DNA of 46,671 nt from Streptococcus mitis SK564 (GTDB lineage: Bacteria > Bacillota > Bacilli > Lactobacillales > Streptococcaceae): the NCBI RefSeq assembly GCF_000148525.1, contig NZ_AEDU01000027.1, positions 1 to 46,671 of the forward strand. Direction: 5' to 3'. The translations under genes were made by a program, and so were the position numbers. Shown here one piece after another: positions 1 through 7,875 of this stretch. The first letter of the stretch is position 1. Every line of letters begins with the position of its first letter. The notes below the pieces were generated by a model. It ran no database searches, was not told where the DNA came from, and saw only the letters and a list, made by a program, of their open reading frames with translations.

Positions 1-1
1 G

Positions 2-886
2 GCTAACCAAGGAAACTCATCCACACCAGGTAATGGTGGTAACCAAGCAGGTTCAGATAGTAGAGGGGATGCGGCTAGCCAAGGAGACAGACCAGCTCCA
101 TCTGGTGATGGTAGTCAAGGCGATGCAAATAACCAAGATCAGCCTACTACTCCAAGCACTCCAGCTCATTCAGGAGATTCGACGGGTCAAGCTACTGGTC
201 CATCTGCTCAACAGAGGGGAACAGGAAATGCGACAGAAGTAGAGTCTCCACAAGGGCTATCTGGAAGTTCTGTGACGGCTCCAGCTCGTAGCCGTAGAAG
301 TGTAGCTTTCGCTGGGGGCGCTCAATCGAGTCAAGAGAAACAGGTTGATAAATCAGTCTTAAGAGATTTGATTCAAGACTTGGAAACTCGTTTGAAAGAC
401 TTGGATGGTATTGATCAATCTGTCATCGACGATGCGAAGATTATTCTCGGAGAGGGTCAAGAAGCCCTTAGAAATGCTGACTTGACAGAGGCAGGATTGA
501 GAGAGATTACTGCTAAGGTCAAAGAAGTACTCGAGTCCTTGAAAGGCAAGCAAGCGACTAAGGATGAAGAGGAAATGCAAGAAACAAGCAAAGAGCAAGG
601 TCATCTTCCATACGGTACCATGATTGGTAGCCTGCTCGCCCTTCTTGGTCTCCTTCTCTTCCTCATCGCGCGTCGTAAGAAAGAGTCAGAACTCAAGAAA
701 TTGACTAAGGAATTGACTAAGGTTCTGCAAGAAAACGACCTTACAAATGTAGATGCGAAAGTCCTCGACCAAGCACGAGAAGCTCTCGCTCAAGCAGTTA
801 CCTTCCTAGCCAATGAGAAAGAGTCTGACCATACAGAAGATGAGTTGATTGATAAACTCAAAGCTATTCTTGCTCAGTTAGGATAA
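2..886 (+). CDS. C-terminal part of a membrane/surface protein (5' end outside window)
   Basis: The frame is open from the window edge, so this is a partial gene of 294 visible residues. Residues 1-90 are a low-complexity Gly/Asn/Ser/Asp/Gln-rich linker, typical of wall-spanning stalks in streptococcal surface proteins. Residues 119-180 form an amphipathic helical module. LPYGT (about 202-206) leads into a hydrophobic segment (about 206-223) and then RRKK. A sortase substrate would normally end there, but about 70 residues follow, and they resemble the helical module before the membrane. LPYGT is not a regular LPxTG motif. I do not recognise the protein; it could be an adhesin or a membrane-anchored enzyme whose catalytic part lies upstream. 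The reading frame is certain, the function unknown. Confidence 0.85.
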   Translation, partial: ANQGNSSTPGNGGNQAGSDSRGDAASQGDRPAPSGDGSQGDANNQDQPTTPSTPAHSGDSTGQATGPSAQQRGTGNATEVESPQGLSGSSVTAPARSRRSVAFAGGAQSSQEKQVDKSVLRDLIQDLETRLKDLDGIDQSVIDDAKIILGEGQEALRNADLTEAGLREITAKVKEVLESLKGKQATKDEEEMQETSKEQGHLPYGTMIGSLLALLGLLLFLIARRKKESELKKLTKELTKVLQENDLTNVDAKVLDQAREALAQAVTFLANEKESDHTEDELIDKLKAILAQLG

Positions 887-981
887 GCAAAGCTTAGACT
901 AGTCGGAAACTAGCTAGAATAGTGATTGATAGAATGTTGGAAAAACTAAATTTGAGGTGAACATTCAGAAAATCTTTCTCT

Positions 982-1034
982 GATAAAACGCATAATATCA
1001 AGCTTTTTAAGGCAAGGTATTATGCGCTTTTATC
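982..1034 (+). terminator. Hairpin terminator after the surface protein gene
   Basis: GATAAAACGCATAATA (982-997) pairs with the arm at 1018-1034, with one bulged base, giving a stem of about 16 bp around a 20-base loop. The 3' flank is T-rich (CTTTTATCATTTT) but has no long T run. It probably ends transcription of the upstream gene; it could act on both strands. Confidence 0.6.
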
Positions 1035-1140
1035 ATTTTGAAACTTTTTGTTCCATCCTTTTTGTGATATTTTTCTCTCATTTCACAAACATTTCATATT
1101 TGGATTTTATAATAAGCTATAGTCCAGTTTTTACTATACT

Positions 1141-1168
1141 TTGATATTCAAATATGTTATACTATGAT
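1141..1168 (+). promoter_or_regulatory. Promoter of the ply operon
   Basis: TTGATA (1141-1146), 16-bp spacer, TATGAT (1163-1168). The first start codon follows 30 bp later behind an AAAGGGG ribosome binding site. No terminator or better promoter is seen within the next three genes, so this probably drives the whole cytolysin operon. TTGATA and TATCAA at the two ends also form an inverted repeat. Confidence 0.55.
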
Positions 1169-1197
1169 TATCAAAGTAAATGAAAGGGGTTACGAAT

Positions 1198-1656
1198 ATG
1201 ACGCCAGAAGAAATGTACTTGGCAGAGCGACTAGACGTACAGATAGCTCATTTTTTAAAGAAAAGCGTTCAACATCGTAGACGCTATAAGGTATTAAAAA
1301 TAACAGAAATCGTGGCAGGTTTTCTCATAGCGGTCTTTTGTGCTATTCCTATGCCAGGTGATCGCTACCGTTTGATTTCGGTTGCCTTGTCCAGTCTAGG
1401 CTTGCTGTGTGAGGGGATTCTCAATTTGTATAATGCCAAGGAACACTGGATTTCTTACCAAAAAACTGCGCAACTCCTGGAGAGAGAAAAATTCCTTTAT
1501 CAATGCCAAACGGAGAAATATGCAGGAAAAACCAAGGCTTTTGCCCTATTTGTCAAGACATGCGAAGGTCTTATCTCAGAGGAAATCAACCAGTGGGAAA
1601 GTATCCAGTCAAAAGAAGTGGCAGCTAGTGCAGAAGCTCCAGGGCAAAAAGAATAG
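1198..1656 (+). CDS. DUF4231/SLATT-like two-TM membrane protein, first gene of the ply operon
   Basis: A 152-residue protein. An upstream ATG at 1180 lacks a ribosome binding site; AAAGGGG lies about 10 bases before the ATG at 1198, so that start is preferred. A basic N-terminal helix (residues 1-34) precedes two close membrane segments (about 35-51 and 58-77), followed by a soluble helical C-terminus rich in Glu, Lys and Gln. This layout fits DUF4231, a branch of the SLATT two-TM superfamily. Some SLATT families are predicted membrane effectors of nucleotide-dependent conflict systems. It stands first in the operon that ends with the cytolysin, and pneumococci carry a gene of similar size at this place (from memory). 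Its function is unknown; a role in cytolysin release or localisation would be speculation. Confidence 0.85.
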   Translation: MTPEEMYLAERLDVQIAHFLKKSVQHRRRYKVLKITEIVAGFLIAVFCAIPMPGDRYRLISVALSSLGLLCEGILNLYNAKEHWISYQKTAQLLEREKFLYQCQTEKYAGKTKAFALFVKTCEGLISEEINQWESIQSKEVAASAEAPGQKE

Positions 1657-1668
1657 GAGGTGGAGGAA

Positions 1669-2277
1669 ATGTCTCAATCCAGCTACCTGTCGCCCTTGCT
1701 CTGGTTGAAAAAAGAAGCCGATAAAGAAGAGATGAGCGCGACTCAGTGCCAGATATTTTTCTTTTACTATCAACTATTTGAACTCTTATTTGCTAGAGAA
1801 AGCGACTTGAGAGACTTGTGTCTGGGAAGGCAAGGTTTTTATTTCTCGCAGTTAGAGAAAGATTTGCTTTCTGGAGTTTCCCACTTTCTAAAAAACTTGG
1901 AGGGAAAAGTAACTCTCAAGGCTAACCAAGAAGTATCAGCTCGCAAAGCTCTTTTTCTAGCCTTGACAACTAGCCAGTCAGATTGGCAATCTTTGGCTCC
2001 TGTTTTTGATTTTTATCAGACTATCGGGAGACTTGAAAGTCCTTCTCTCTTGAGTTCTCAGGACAGACAATATCTGATGTGGATTTACCAGTCAGCTTTG
2101 GAGAAGGATTATAGTGTCAAGGTAATTGGAGACAAGTATTTTGTATTGAAGAGACAAGATGCTACTAAATTGACAGCGCGCCAAACTCAAACTTTGGAAA
2201 TTCTGAGTCAATCAGAAGACTTGGTCAATCCTGTCTATGTTACATTAGGAGAAAAGGGGGTGCTCTTACTTGATTAA
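1669..2277 (+). CDS. Conserved protein of unknown function, second gene of the ply operon
   Basis: A 202-residue protein without signal peptide or clear membrane segment. A GTG at 1660 could also start it, but GGAGG just before the ATG at 1669 makes that start more likely. The N-terminal third is hydrophobic-aromatic and helical (QCQIFFFYYQLFELLFARES near residues 26-45), a feel shared with Panacea/SocA-type proteins, though I cannot confirm the family. The C-terminus (SVKVIGDKYFVLKRQD, then YVTLGEKGVLLLD) looks like beta strands. The stop lies 7 bases inside the next gene, so the two are translationally coupled. The coupling to a MazF-like gene suggests a partner or antitoxin-like role; this is inference only. 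Confidence 0.8.
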   Translation: MSQSSYLSPLLWLKKEADKEEMSATQCQIFFFYYQLFELLFARESDLRDLCLGRQGFYFSQLEKDLLSGVSHFLKNLEGKVTLKANQEVSARKALFLALTTSQSDWQSLAPVFDFYQTIGRLESPSLLSSQDRQYLMWIYQSALEKDYSVKVIGDKYFVLKRQDATKLTARQTQTLEILSQSEDLVNPVYVTLGEKGVLLLD

Positions 2278-2680
2278 GAGAGGAGATGTTGTAGCTCTTT
2301 ATTTGCCTTTTCCGACTATTAGTAGCGATTTGGCTGTGAAGAATCATATGTATATCTGTATTGACAACAGCATGACTAAAAACAAAGAGTTGATTAAAAA
2401 TCAGACCTTCAAACCAGCTCTCTTGACCAGACGTTTGGTCAAGAACTTTATGATAGAAGAGCCGGATTTAGCTCGTAATCCTTTTACAAGACCAACTTTG
2501 ATTGACTTAGATAAGGTATTTATGTTGGATAATACGGTCATTCCGACTTCTTATCTAGCCAGACGGCGACGCAATGTCTCAGAAGAATTATACGAGGAAG
2601 TTTTGGATCACTTAGTCCAACCACAGCTGATTTCACTGAACAAGTCTGAGTTTATGCAACTCAATCCAGGAACTTATTAG
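2270..2680 (+). CDS. MazF/PemK-like fold protein, third gene of the ply operon
   Basis: A 136-residue protein that starts with TTG at 2270, about 9 bases after a GGGGG ribosome binding site. The start is supported because the first residues (IKRGDVVALYLPFP) match the opening strand and RGD-V-LPFP pattern of MazF/PemK/Kid endoribonucleases, followed by a hydrophobic strand (HMYICID). After this the resemblance fades: the centre is Lys/Arg-rich (FKPALLTRRLVKN) and the C-terminus helical. It may be a catalytically altered or inactive relative. It overlaps the upstream gene by 8 bases and lies 10 bases before the cytolysin gene. MazF toxins cleave RNA; whether this one does is unknown. Confidence 0.7.
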   Translation: MIKRGDVVALYLPFPTISSDLAVKNHMYICIDNSMTKNKELIKNQTFKPALLTRRLVKNFMIEEPDLARNPFTRPTLIDLDKVFMLDNTVIPTSYLARRRRNVSEELYEEVLDHLVQPQLISLNKSEFMQLNPGTY

Positions 2681-2690
2681 GAGGTAGAAG

Positions 2691-4106
2691 ATGGCAAATA
2701 AAGCAGTAAATGACTTTATACTAGCTATGGATTACGATAAAAAGAAACTCTTGACCCATCAGGGAGAGAGTATTGAAAATCGTTTCATCAAAGAGGGGAA
2801 TCAGTTACCCGATGAGTTTGTTGTTATCGAAAGAAAGAAGCGGAGCCTGTCGACAAATACAAGTGATATTTCTGTAACAGCTACCAACGACAGTCGCCTC
2901 TATCCTGGAGCACTTCTCGTAGTGGATGAGACCTTGTTAGAGAATAATCCCACTCTTCTTGCGGTCGATCGTGCCCCAATGACTTATAGTATTGATTTGC
3001 CTGGTTTGGCAAGTAGTGATAGCTTTCTCCAAGTAGAGGATCCCAGCAATTCAAGTGTTCGCGGAGCGGTAAACGATTTGTTGGCTAAGTGGCATCAAGA
3101 TTATGGTCAGGTCAATAATGTCCCAGCTAGAATGCAGTATGAAAAAATCACGGCTCACAGCATGGAACAACTCAAGGTCAAGTTTGGTTCTGACTTTGAA
3201 AAGACAGGGAATTCTCTTGATATTGATTTTAATTCTGTCCATTCGGGCGAAAAGCAGATTCAGATTGTTAATTTTAAGCAGATTTATTATACAGTCAGCG
3301 TAGATGCTGTTAAAAATCCAGGAGATGTGTTTCAAGATACTGTAACGGTAGAGGATTTGAGGCAGAGAGGAATTTCTGCAGAGCGTCCTTTGGTCTATAT
3401 TTCGAGTGTTGCTTACGGGCGTCAGGTCTATCTCAAGTTGGAAACTACGAGTAAGAGTGATGAAGTAGAGGCTGCTTTTGAAGCTTTGATAAAAGGAGTC
3501 AAGGTAGCTCCTCAGACAGAGTGGAAACAGATTTTGGACAATACAGAAGTGAAGGCGGTTATTTTAGGGGGCGACCCGAGTTCGGGTGCCCGAGTTGTAA
3601 CAGGCAAGGTGGATATGGTAGAGGACTTGATTCAAGAAGGCAGTCGCTTTACAGCCGATCATCCAGGTTTGCCGATTTCTTATACAACTTCTTTTTTACG
3701 GGACAATGTAGTTGCGACCTTTCAAAACAGTACAGACTATGTTGAGACTAAGGTGACAGCTTACAGAAACGGAGATTTACTCTTGGATCATAGTGGTGCC
3801 TATGTTGCCCAATATTACATTACTTGGGATGAATTATCCTATGATAATCAAGGTAAGGAAATCTTGACTGCTAAGGCTTGGGACAGAAATGGCCAGGATT
3901 TGACGGCTCACTTTACCACTAGTATTCCTTTAAAAGGGAATGTTCGCAATCTCTCTATCAAAATTAGAGAGTGTACCGGACTTGCCTGGGAATGGTGGCG
4001 TACGGTTTATGAAAAAACCGATTTGCCCCTAGTGCGTAAGCGGACGATTTCTATTTGGGGAACGACTCTCTATCCTCAGGTAGAGGATAAGGTAGAAAAT
4101 GATTAG
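2691..4106 (+). CDS. ply: Pneumolysin-type cholesterol-dependent cytolysin
   Basis: A 471-residue pore-forming toxin that binds cholesterol in host membranes, oligomerises and inserts a beta-barrel. The conserved undecapeptide ECTGLAWEWWR sits near residues 427-437 and the Thr-Leu cholesterol-recognition pair is in WGTTLYP near 459-460. There is no signal peptide, as expected for pneumolysin and unlike most cytolysins of the family. Length equals pneumolysin. Compared with the TIGR4 protein as I remember it, there are only a few changes: Asp14, Arg224, and a cluster near residues 386-397 and 424 (SYDNQGKEILTAKAWD, NLSIKIREC). This fits a pneumolysin allele or a mitilysin/pseudopneumolysin. 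AGGAGG precedes the ATG. It is the last gene of the operon. Confidence 0.97.
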   Translation: MANKAVNDFILAMDYDKKKLLTHQGESIENRFIKEGNQLPDEFVVIERKKRSLSTNTSDISVTATNDSRLYPGALLVVDETLLENNPTLLAVDRAPMTYSIDLPGLASSDSFLQVEDPSNSSVRGAVNDLLAKWHQDYGQVNNVPARMQYEKITAHSMEQLKVKFGSDFEKTGNSLDIDFNSVHSGEKQIQIVNFKQIYYTVSVDAVKNPGDVFQDTVTVEDLRQRGISAERPLVYISSVAYGRQVYLKLETTSKSDEVEAAFEALIKGVKVAPQTEWKQILDNTEVKAVILGGDPSSGARVVTGKVDMVEDLIQEGSRFTADHPGLPISYTTSFLRDNVVATFQNSTDYVETKVTAYRNGDLLLDHSGAYVAQYYITWDELSYDNQGKEILTAKAWDRNGQDLTAHFTTSIPLKGNVRNLSIKIRECTGLAWEWWRTVYEKTDLPLVRKRTISIWGTTLYPQVEDKVEND

Positions 4107-4242
4107 GGGGGAAGAATGTTTGCGACAAAAAGAGGCGATGATCTCTCTGCGAATATCTGAAAGTTTATCTCTTGCCTAGCGATTTCCATTGGAGCATGCT
4201 CGTGATGTTAAAATGAGTCTATCAAACAGGGGCTGTAAGAAA

Positions 4243-4303
4243 AAGTAAAAAGGGTAGTGAAACTCCTTGCTATACAGGGAATTAGCTACCTTTTACTTGT
4301 TTT
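4243..4303 (+). terminator. Hairpin downstream of ply
   Basis: AAGTAAAAAGGGTAG (4243-4257) pairs with CTACCTTTTACTT (4286-4298) with two bulged bases, followed by GTTTT. The stem is long and the 28-base loop large, so it may be a terminator or a stabilising 3' hairpin of the ply mRNA. Confidence 0.5.
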
Positions 4304-4536
4304 AGAAGTGCCGTTGTACTAGTCTAACTTCAGTATCATGTGAAATCAAAAAGAGCATAAATTTCTGTTTCAAGAACACATAAATTATGGTTTTGTTTAG
4401 AAACTCTTCTATTGATTTCTTAGAATACAATAGCGCCTATGAGAACTGTTGAATTTCAAAGTATTTACTTGAACTATGATATGTCTGGAGTAGACTGTCA
4501 ACAAAAGGTGCAGTATGATTGTTTTTGTCGCTTATA

Positions 4537-4592
4537 TCTACAAACTCAAAACAGTAGTTTGAGCGGATTTTGTCAAAGTTTCTATTTGCAGA
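4537..4592 (-). repeat. Degenerate BOX relic (boxB-like), minus orientation
   Basis: The stretch TCTACAAACTCAAAACAGTA and the following bases align with the reverse complement of the boxB module of pneumococcal BOX elements (remembered pattern: TCTACAACCTCAAAACAGTG, then TTTTGAGCTGACTTCGTCAG). Many substitutions are present, so it would be an old, immobile copy. Confidence 0.4.
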
Positions 4593-4722
4593 TAATGGTC
4601 TAGTTTGTTTTTTGAATGTTGATAAGGATGGAAAGGCAAGGCAATCTTGGTAACCAAAGTGCAATCCTAGTTGGATTTACTGAATAAAATCCATTTCCTC
4701 TAGTGAAAATCGAAAAAACTTG

Positions 4723-4731
4723 TGTTATAAT
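4723..4731 (+). promoter_or_regulatory. Extended -10 promoter of yebC
   Basis: TGTTATAAT matches the extended -10 consensus TGnTATAAT exactly; no good -35 box is seen. It lies 36 bp before the start codon. Confidence 0.6.
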
Positions 4732-4766
4732 AAGAAAGATTAAAATGTGAAAAAAGGAGATTCCTA

Positions 4767-5483
4767 ATGGGACGTAAATGGGCCAATATCGTAGCCAAGA
4801 AAACGGCTAAAGATGGAGCTAACTCTAAAGTATATGCAAAATTTGGTGTAGAAATCTATGTAGCAGCTAAAAAAGGTGATCCAGATCCAGAATCAAACTC
4901 AGCTTTGAAATTCGTTATCGACCGTGCTAAACAAGCCCAAGTGCCAAAACACGTTATCGATAAAGCTATTGATAAAGCTAAAGGAAACACAGATGAAACC
5001 TTTACAGAAGGCCGTTACGAAGGTTTTGGACCAAATGGTTCTATGTTGATTGTTGATACTTTGACTTCAAATGTCAACCGTACAGCGGCCAATGTCCGTG
5101 CAGCCTTTGGTAAAAACGGCGGAAACATGGGTGCTTCAGGTTCGGTTTCATACCTCTTTGACAATAAGGGTGTTATCGTATTTGCAGGTGAAGATGCAGA
5201 TGCAGTCTTTGAGCAATTGCTAGAAGCAGATGTGGATGTGGACGATGTAGAAGCAGAAGAAGGAACAATCACTGTTTATACAGCGCCAACTGATCTTCAC
5301 AAGGCTATCGTTGCCCTCCGTGAGTCAGGTGTCGAAGAATTCCAAGTTACTGAATTGGAAATGATTCCTCAGTCAGAAGTGGAATTGTCAGGTGATGACC
5401 TTGAAACTTTTGAAAAACTTTACAGCGTTCTTGAAGACGACGAAGACGTACAAAAGATTTATACAAACGTAGACGGGTTCTAA
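4767..5483 (+). CDS. yebC: YebC/PmpR/TACO1-family protein
   Basis: A 238-residue cytoplasmic protein of the TACO1/YebC family, full length. The N-terminus ([20 protein letters not shown]) and the following region with [20 protein letters not shown] and [14 protein letters not shown] are family hallmarks; the C-terminus is acidic. Members have been described as transcriptional regulators and, more recently, as factors that help ribosomes through difficult peptide sequences such as polyproline. AAAAAAGGAG precedes the ATG. It has its own extended -10 promoter and terminator, so it is a single-gene unit, beside ply as I remember it in pneumococcus. Codon use is that of a well-expressed gene. Confidence 0.93.
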   Translation: MGRKWANIVAKKTAKDGANSKVYAKFGVEIYVAAKKGDPDPESNSALKFVIDRAKQAQVPKHVIDKAIDKAKGNTDETFTEGRYEGFGPNGSMLIVDTLTSNVNRTAANVRAAFGKNGGNMGASGSVSYLFDNKGVIVFAGEDADAVFEQLLEADVDVDDVEAEEGTITVYTAPTDLHKAIVALRESGVEEFQVTELEMIPQSEVELSGDDLETFEKLYSVLEDDEDVQKIYTNVDGF

Positions 5484-5501
5484 TTTAACCTAGAGAACAT
5501 G

Positions 5502-5535
5502 ATCCTAAGTGAAAAAATCACTTGGGATTTTTTTG
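5502..5535 (+). terminator. Rho-independent terminator of yebC
   Basis: ATCCTAAGTGA pairs with TCACTTGGGAT (11 bp, one G-T pair) around an A-rich loop, followed by seven T. Confidence 0.85.
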
Positions 5536-5547
5536 AATCAAGAAAAT

Positions 5548-5635
5548 AGTTCTCTAGGGAACTTTTTCTTGACATCTCTCTTCAAAGTGGTAAAATAGTT
5601 CTCATGAAAACTTATTTAGTTCTTAGGGGAACTAA
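5548..5635 (+). promoter_or_regulatory. marR promoter with three palindromic operator candidates
   Basis: The promoter is TTGACA (5569-5574), 16-bp spacer, TAAAAT (5591-5596). Three related palindromes surround it: AGTTCTCTAGGGAACT (5548-5563) upstream of -35, AGTTCTCATGAAAACT (5597-5612) at the start of transcription, and TTAGTTCTTAGGGGAACTAA (5616-5635) in the leader. They share the AGTTC/GAACT arms. This fits autorepression by the MarR protein encoded next; the binding is inferred. Confidence 0.65.
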
Positions 5636-5660
5636 ATGTGATGGTTAGAAAGGAGTTAGT

Positions 5661-6131
5661 ATGGATAAACCGATGTTAGTCTTTAAGCGTTTTGGTCATC
5701 AGATTCACCTGATGGTACAAAAGGAAGCCAAACGTTGCGGCATTGAATTTATGGGTGGGCCTCAAGGTCAGGTTGTGCGTTTTTTGGATAATCGTGAGAA
5801 AAACCAAGACTTGGTCTTGATTAAAGATATCGAGCAGGAACTCAATATTAGCAAGTCTGTTGCTAGTAATTTGGTCAAGCGTATGGTGCAAAATGGTTTG
5901 GTGGAATTGGAGGCGAGTCCTAGCGATAAGCGGGCAAAATTTGTTCGTTTGACGGACAAAGCACGTTCTCAGATGCAACAGGTTAAGGCCTTTTTTGAAC
6001 GCATAGACAAGCAGTTATTGGCAGGCGTAGATAAAGATGAATTACTGATCTTTGAGAAAGTCCTCAGTCAACTACAGGAAAATATCAAGGGAATAGGAGG
6101 AGAGAATGAAGAAATTAGCCAAACGAATTAG
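5661..6131 (+). CDS. MarR-family transcriptional regulator
   Basis: A 156-residue winged-helix regulator of full MarR length. The recognition region lies around residues 50-95 (DIEQELNISKSVASNLVKRM, then NGLVELEASPSDKRAKFVRLTDK, the wing with the conserved D-KR-LTDK pattern). Long N- and C-terminal helices would form the dimer. MarR proteins repress drug exporters and are released by ligands. The start has AGAAAGGAG seven bases upstream. Its 3' end overlaps the first exporter gene by 26 bases, so regulator and exporter are co-translated. It probably controls itself and the exporter through the palindromes in front of it; the ligand is unknown. Confidence 0.93.
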   Translation: MDKPMLVFKRFGHQIHLMVQKEAKRCGIEFMGGPQGQVVRFLDNREKNQDLVLIKDIEQELNISKSVASNLVKRMVQNGLVELEASPSDKRAKFVRLTDKARSQMQQVKAFFERIDKQLLAGVDKDELLIFEKVLSQLQENIKGIGGENEEISQTN

Positions 6132-7875
6132 TGGAAAAGAATGGGGGATGATTTTACTAGCCATTCTCTTTACCTGCTTTTCGGTCTATCTGGAGTTGGA
6201 AGTGCCGACCTATATCTCTAAAATTACGGATTTGCTAGGAAGTCAAGGAACCAACTTGGATGAGTTATGGCAACCAGCAGGTATGATGGTGGGAATGTCC
6301 TTTCTGGCTTTCTTGTTCTCAGTTGCAGTTGGATTTTTTGCGTCCAGAGTAGCTGCTTCTTATACTAGTAGGCTGAGAAGTGATATTTTTAACCGAGTTT
6401 TAGACTACTCGCAGACAGAGATTAAGAAATTCTCTATTCCCAGTCTTCTAACTCGTACTACCAATGATATTACTCAGGTTCAGATGTTGATTACCATGGG
6501 CCTACAAGTGGTTACGCGTGGTCCGATCATGGCTATCTGGGCCATCGGGAAAATTTTAGGACATTCAGAATATTGGCTCTGGGCTGTGCTTGTGGCAGTG
6601 ATTGTCAATGTTTTGATGACAACAGTTTTGATGACGCTAGCCTTTCCAAAACAGTCCTTGATTCAGGGGTTGACAGATAAACTGAACAGTATCACTCGTG
6701 AGAGTTTAACAGGTATTCGTGTCGTTCGTGCCTACAATGCAGAAGATTACCAAAATGACAAATTTGCAGCAGCAAATGATGAGCTGACACGTTTGAATTT
6801 ATTTGTAAACCGTCTTATGGCCATTTTAAATCCCATCATGATGGGGATTTCAAGTGGTTTAAGTGTGGCAATTTACTGGATTGAGGCCTATGTAATCAAC
6901 GATGCTACTCCAACAGCGCGTCTGCCTCTCTTTAGTGACATGGTTGTTTTCATGTCTTATGCCATGCAGGTTGTCATGGGCTTCCTTCTCATGGGAGCAC
7001 TCTTCATCGTTCTTCCCCGAACCATGGTTTCTGCTAAGCGGATCAATCAGGTTTTAGATTCGCATTCCTCTATCCAAAATCCTGCTCAAGTGCAGCAGTC
7101 TGATGAAAACCTCAAAGGTCAGGTCGAATTTAAGGATGTAACCTTCCGCTATGCGGCAAATTCGGAGGCGGTTATCGAGCACGTTAGCTTTAGAGCAGAG
7201 GCTGGTCAAACAGTGGCCTTTATTGGGTCAACAGGTTCTGGTAAATCAACTCTGGTCAATCTGATTCCACGTTTCTACGATGTATCAGCAGGAGAAATTC
7301 TGGTGGATGGTGTCAATGTTCAAGACTATGACTTGGAAGACTTGCGCAACAAGGTTGGTTATATTCCTCAGAAAGCGGTTCTCTTTTCAGGTGATGTCAA
7401 GGGCAATTTAGATTTTGGACACAGTCAAGAAACACCGCTTAGTGAGCAGGCTATGTGGAAAGCTCTGGAATTGGCCCAGTCTAAGAACTTTATCGAAGAC
7501 AAGGAAGCTGGCTTAGCGTCAGAAGTAGCCCAAGGAGGAACCAACTTCTCAGGTGGTCAAAGACAGCGTCTGGCTATTGCGCGTGCCTTGGCTAGGAAGC
7601 CAGAAATCCTCATCTTTGATGACTCCTTCTCAGCCTTGGATTACAAGACAGACCGAGTTCTACGCCAAGAGTTAGCTGAAAAAACTAAGTCTATGACCAA
7701 GCTCATTGTCGCACAGCGTATTTCAACGATTATGGATGCAGATTTGATTTTGGTCTTGGATCAAGGTAAAGTCGTGGGACAAGGCACCCACAAGGAACTT
7801 CTAGCTAATAACGAAGTTTACCAAGAAATTGCCTATTCACAACTATCGAAGGAGGAATTGGAACATGGAAAATAA
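6106..7875 (+). CDS. Heterodimeric ABC exporter subunit, degenerate catalytic site
   Basis: A 589-residue half-transporter: six membrane segments in residues 1-310 (ABC type-1 exporter domain), then a nucleotide-binding domain. Walker A is GSTGSGKST (about 374-382), the signature is SGGQRQRLAIARAL and Walker B ends ILIFDDSFSALD. The residue after the Walker B aspartate is Asp, not the catalytic Glu, which marks the degenerate subunit of heterodimeric exporters such as LmrCD or BmrCD. Its partner is the next gene, overlapping by 11 bases. GGAGGAG lies before the ATG inside the marR coding sequence. Likely substrates are drugs or peptides, but none can be assigned. Confidence 0.93.
   Translation: MKKLAKRISGKEWGMILLAILFTCFSVYLELEVPTYISKITDLLGSQGTNLDELWQPAGMMVGMSFLAFLFSVAVGFFASRVAASYTSRLRSDIFNRVLDYSQTEIKKFSIPSLLTRTTNDITQVQMLITMGLQVVTRGPIMAIWAIGKILGHSEYWLWAVLVAVIVNVLMTTVLMTLAFPKQSLIQGLTDKLNSITRESLTGIRVVRAYNAEDYQNDKFAAANDELTRLNLFVNRLMAILNPIMMGISSGLSVAIYWIEAYVINDATPTARLPLFSDMVVFMSYAMQVVMGFLLMGALFIVLPRTMVSAKRINQVLDSHSSIQNPAQVQQSDENLKGQVEFKDVTFRYAANSEAVIEHVSFRAEAGQTVAFIGSTGSGKSTLVNLIPRFYDVSAGEILVDGVNVQDYDLEDLRNKVGYIPQKAVLFSGDVKGNLDFGHSQETPLSEQAMWKALELAQSKNFIEDKEAGLASEVAQGGTNFSGGQRQRLAIARALARKPEILIFDDSFSALDYKTDRVLRQELAEKTKSMTKLIVAQRISTIMDADLILVLDQGKVVGQGTHKELLANNEVYQEIAYSQLSKEELEHGK

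Larger units (their letters stand above)
4107..4766. other. 660-bp intergenic region between ply and yebC
   Basis: No convincing gene. It holds a hairpin 137 bp after ply (4243-4303), a BOX-like relic (4537-4592) and the yebC promoter (4723-4731). The 228-base open frame on the minus strand at 4437-4664 has no ribosome binding site or recognisable motif. The remainder is AT-rich and looks like decayed sequence. Confidence 0.6.
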
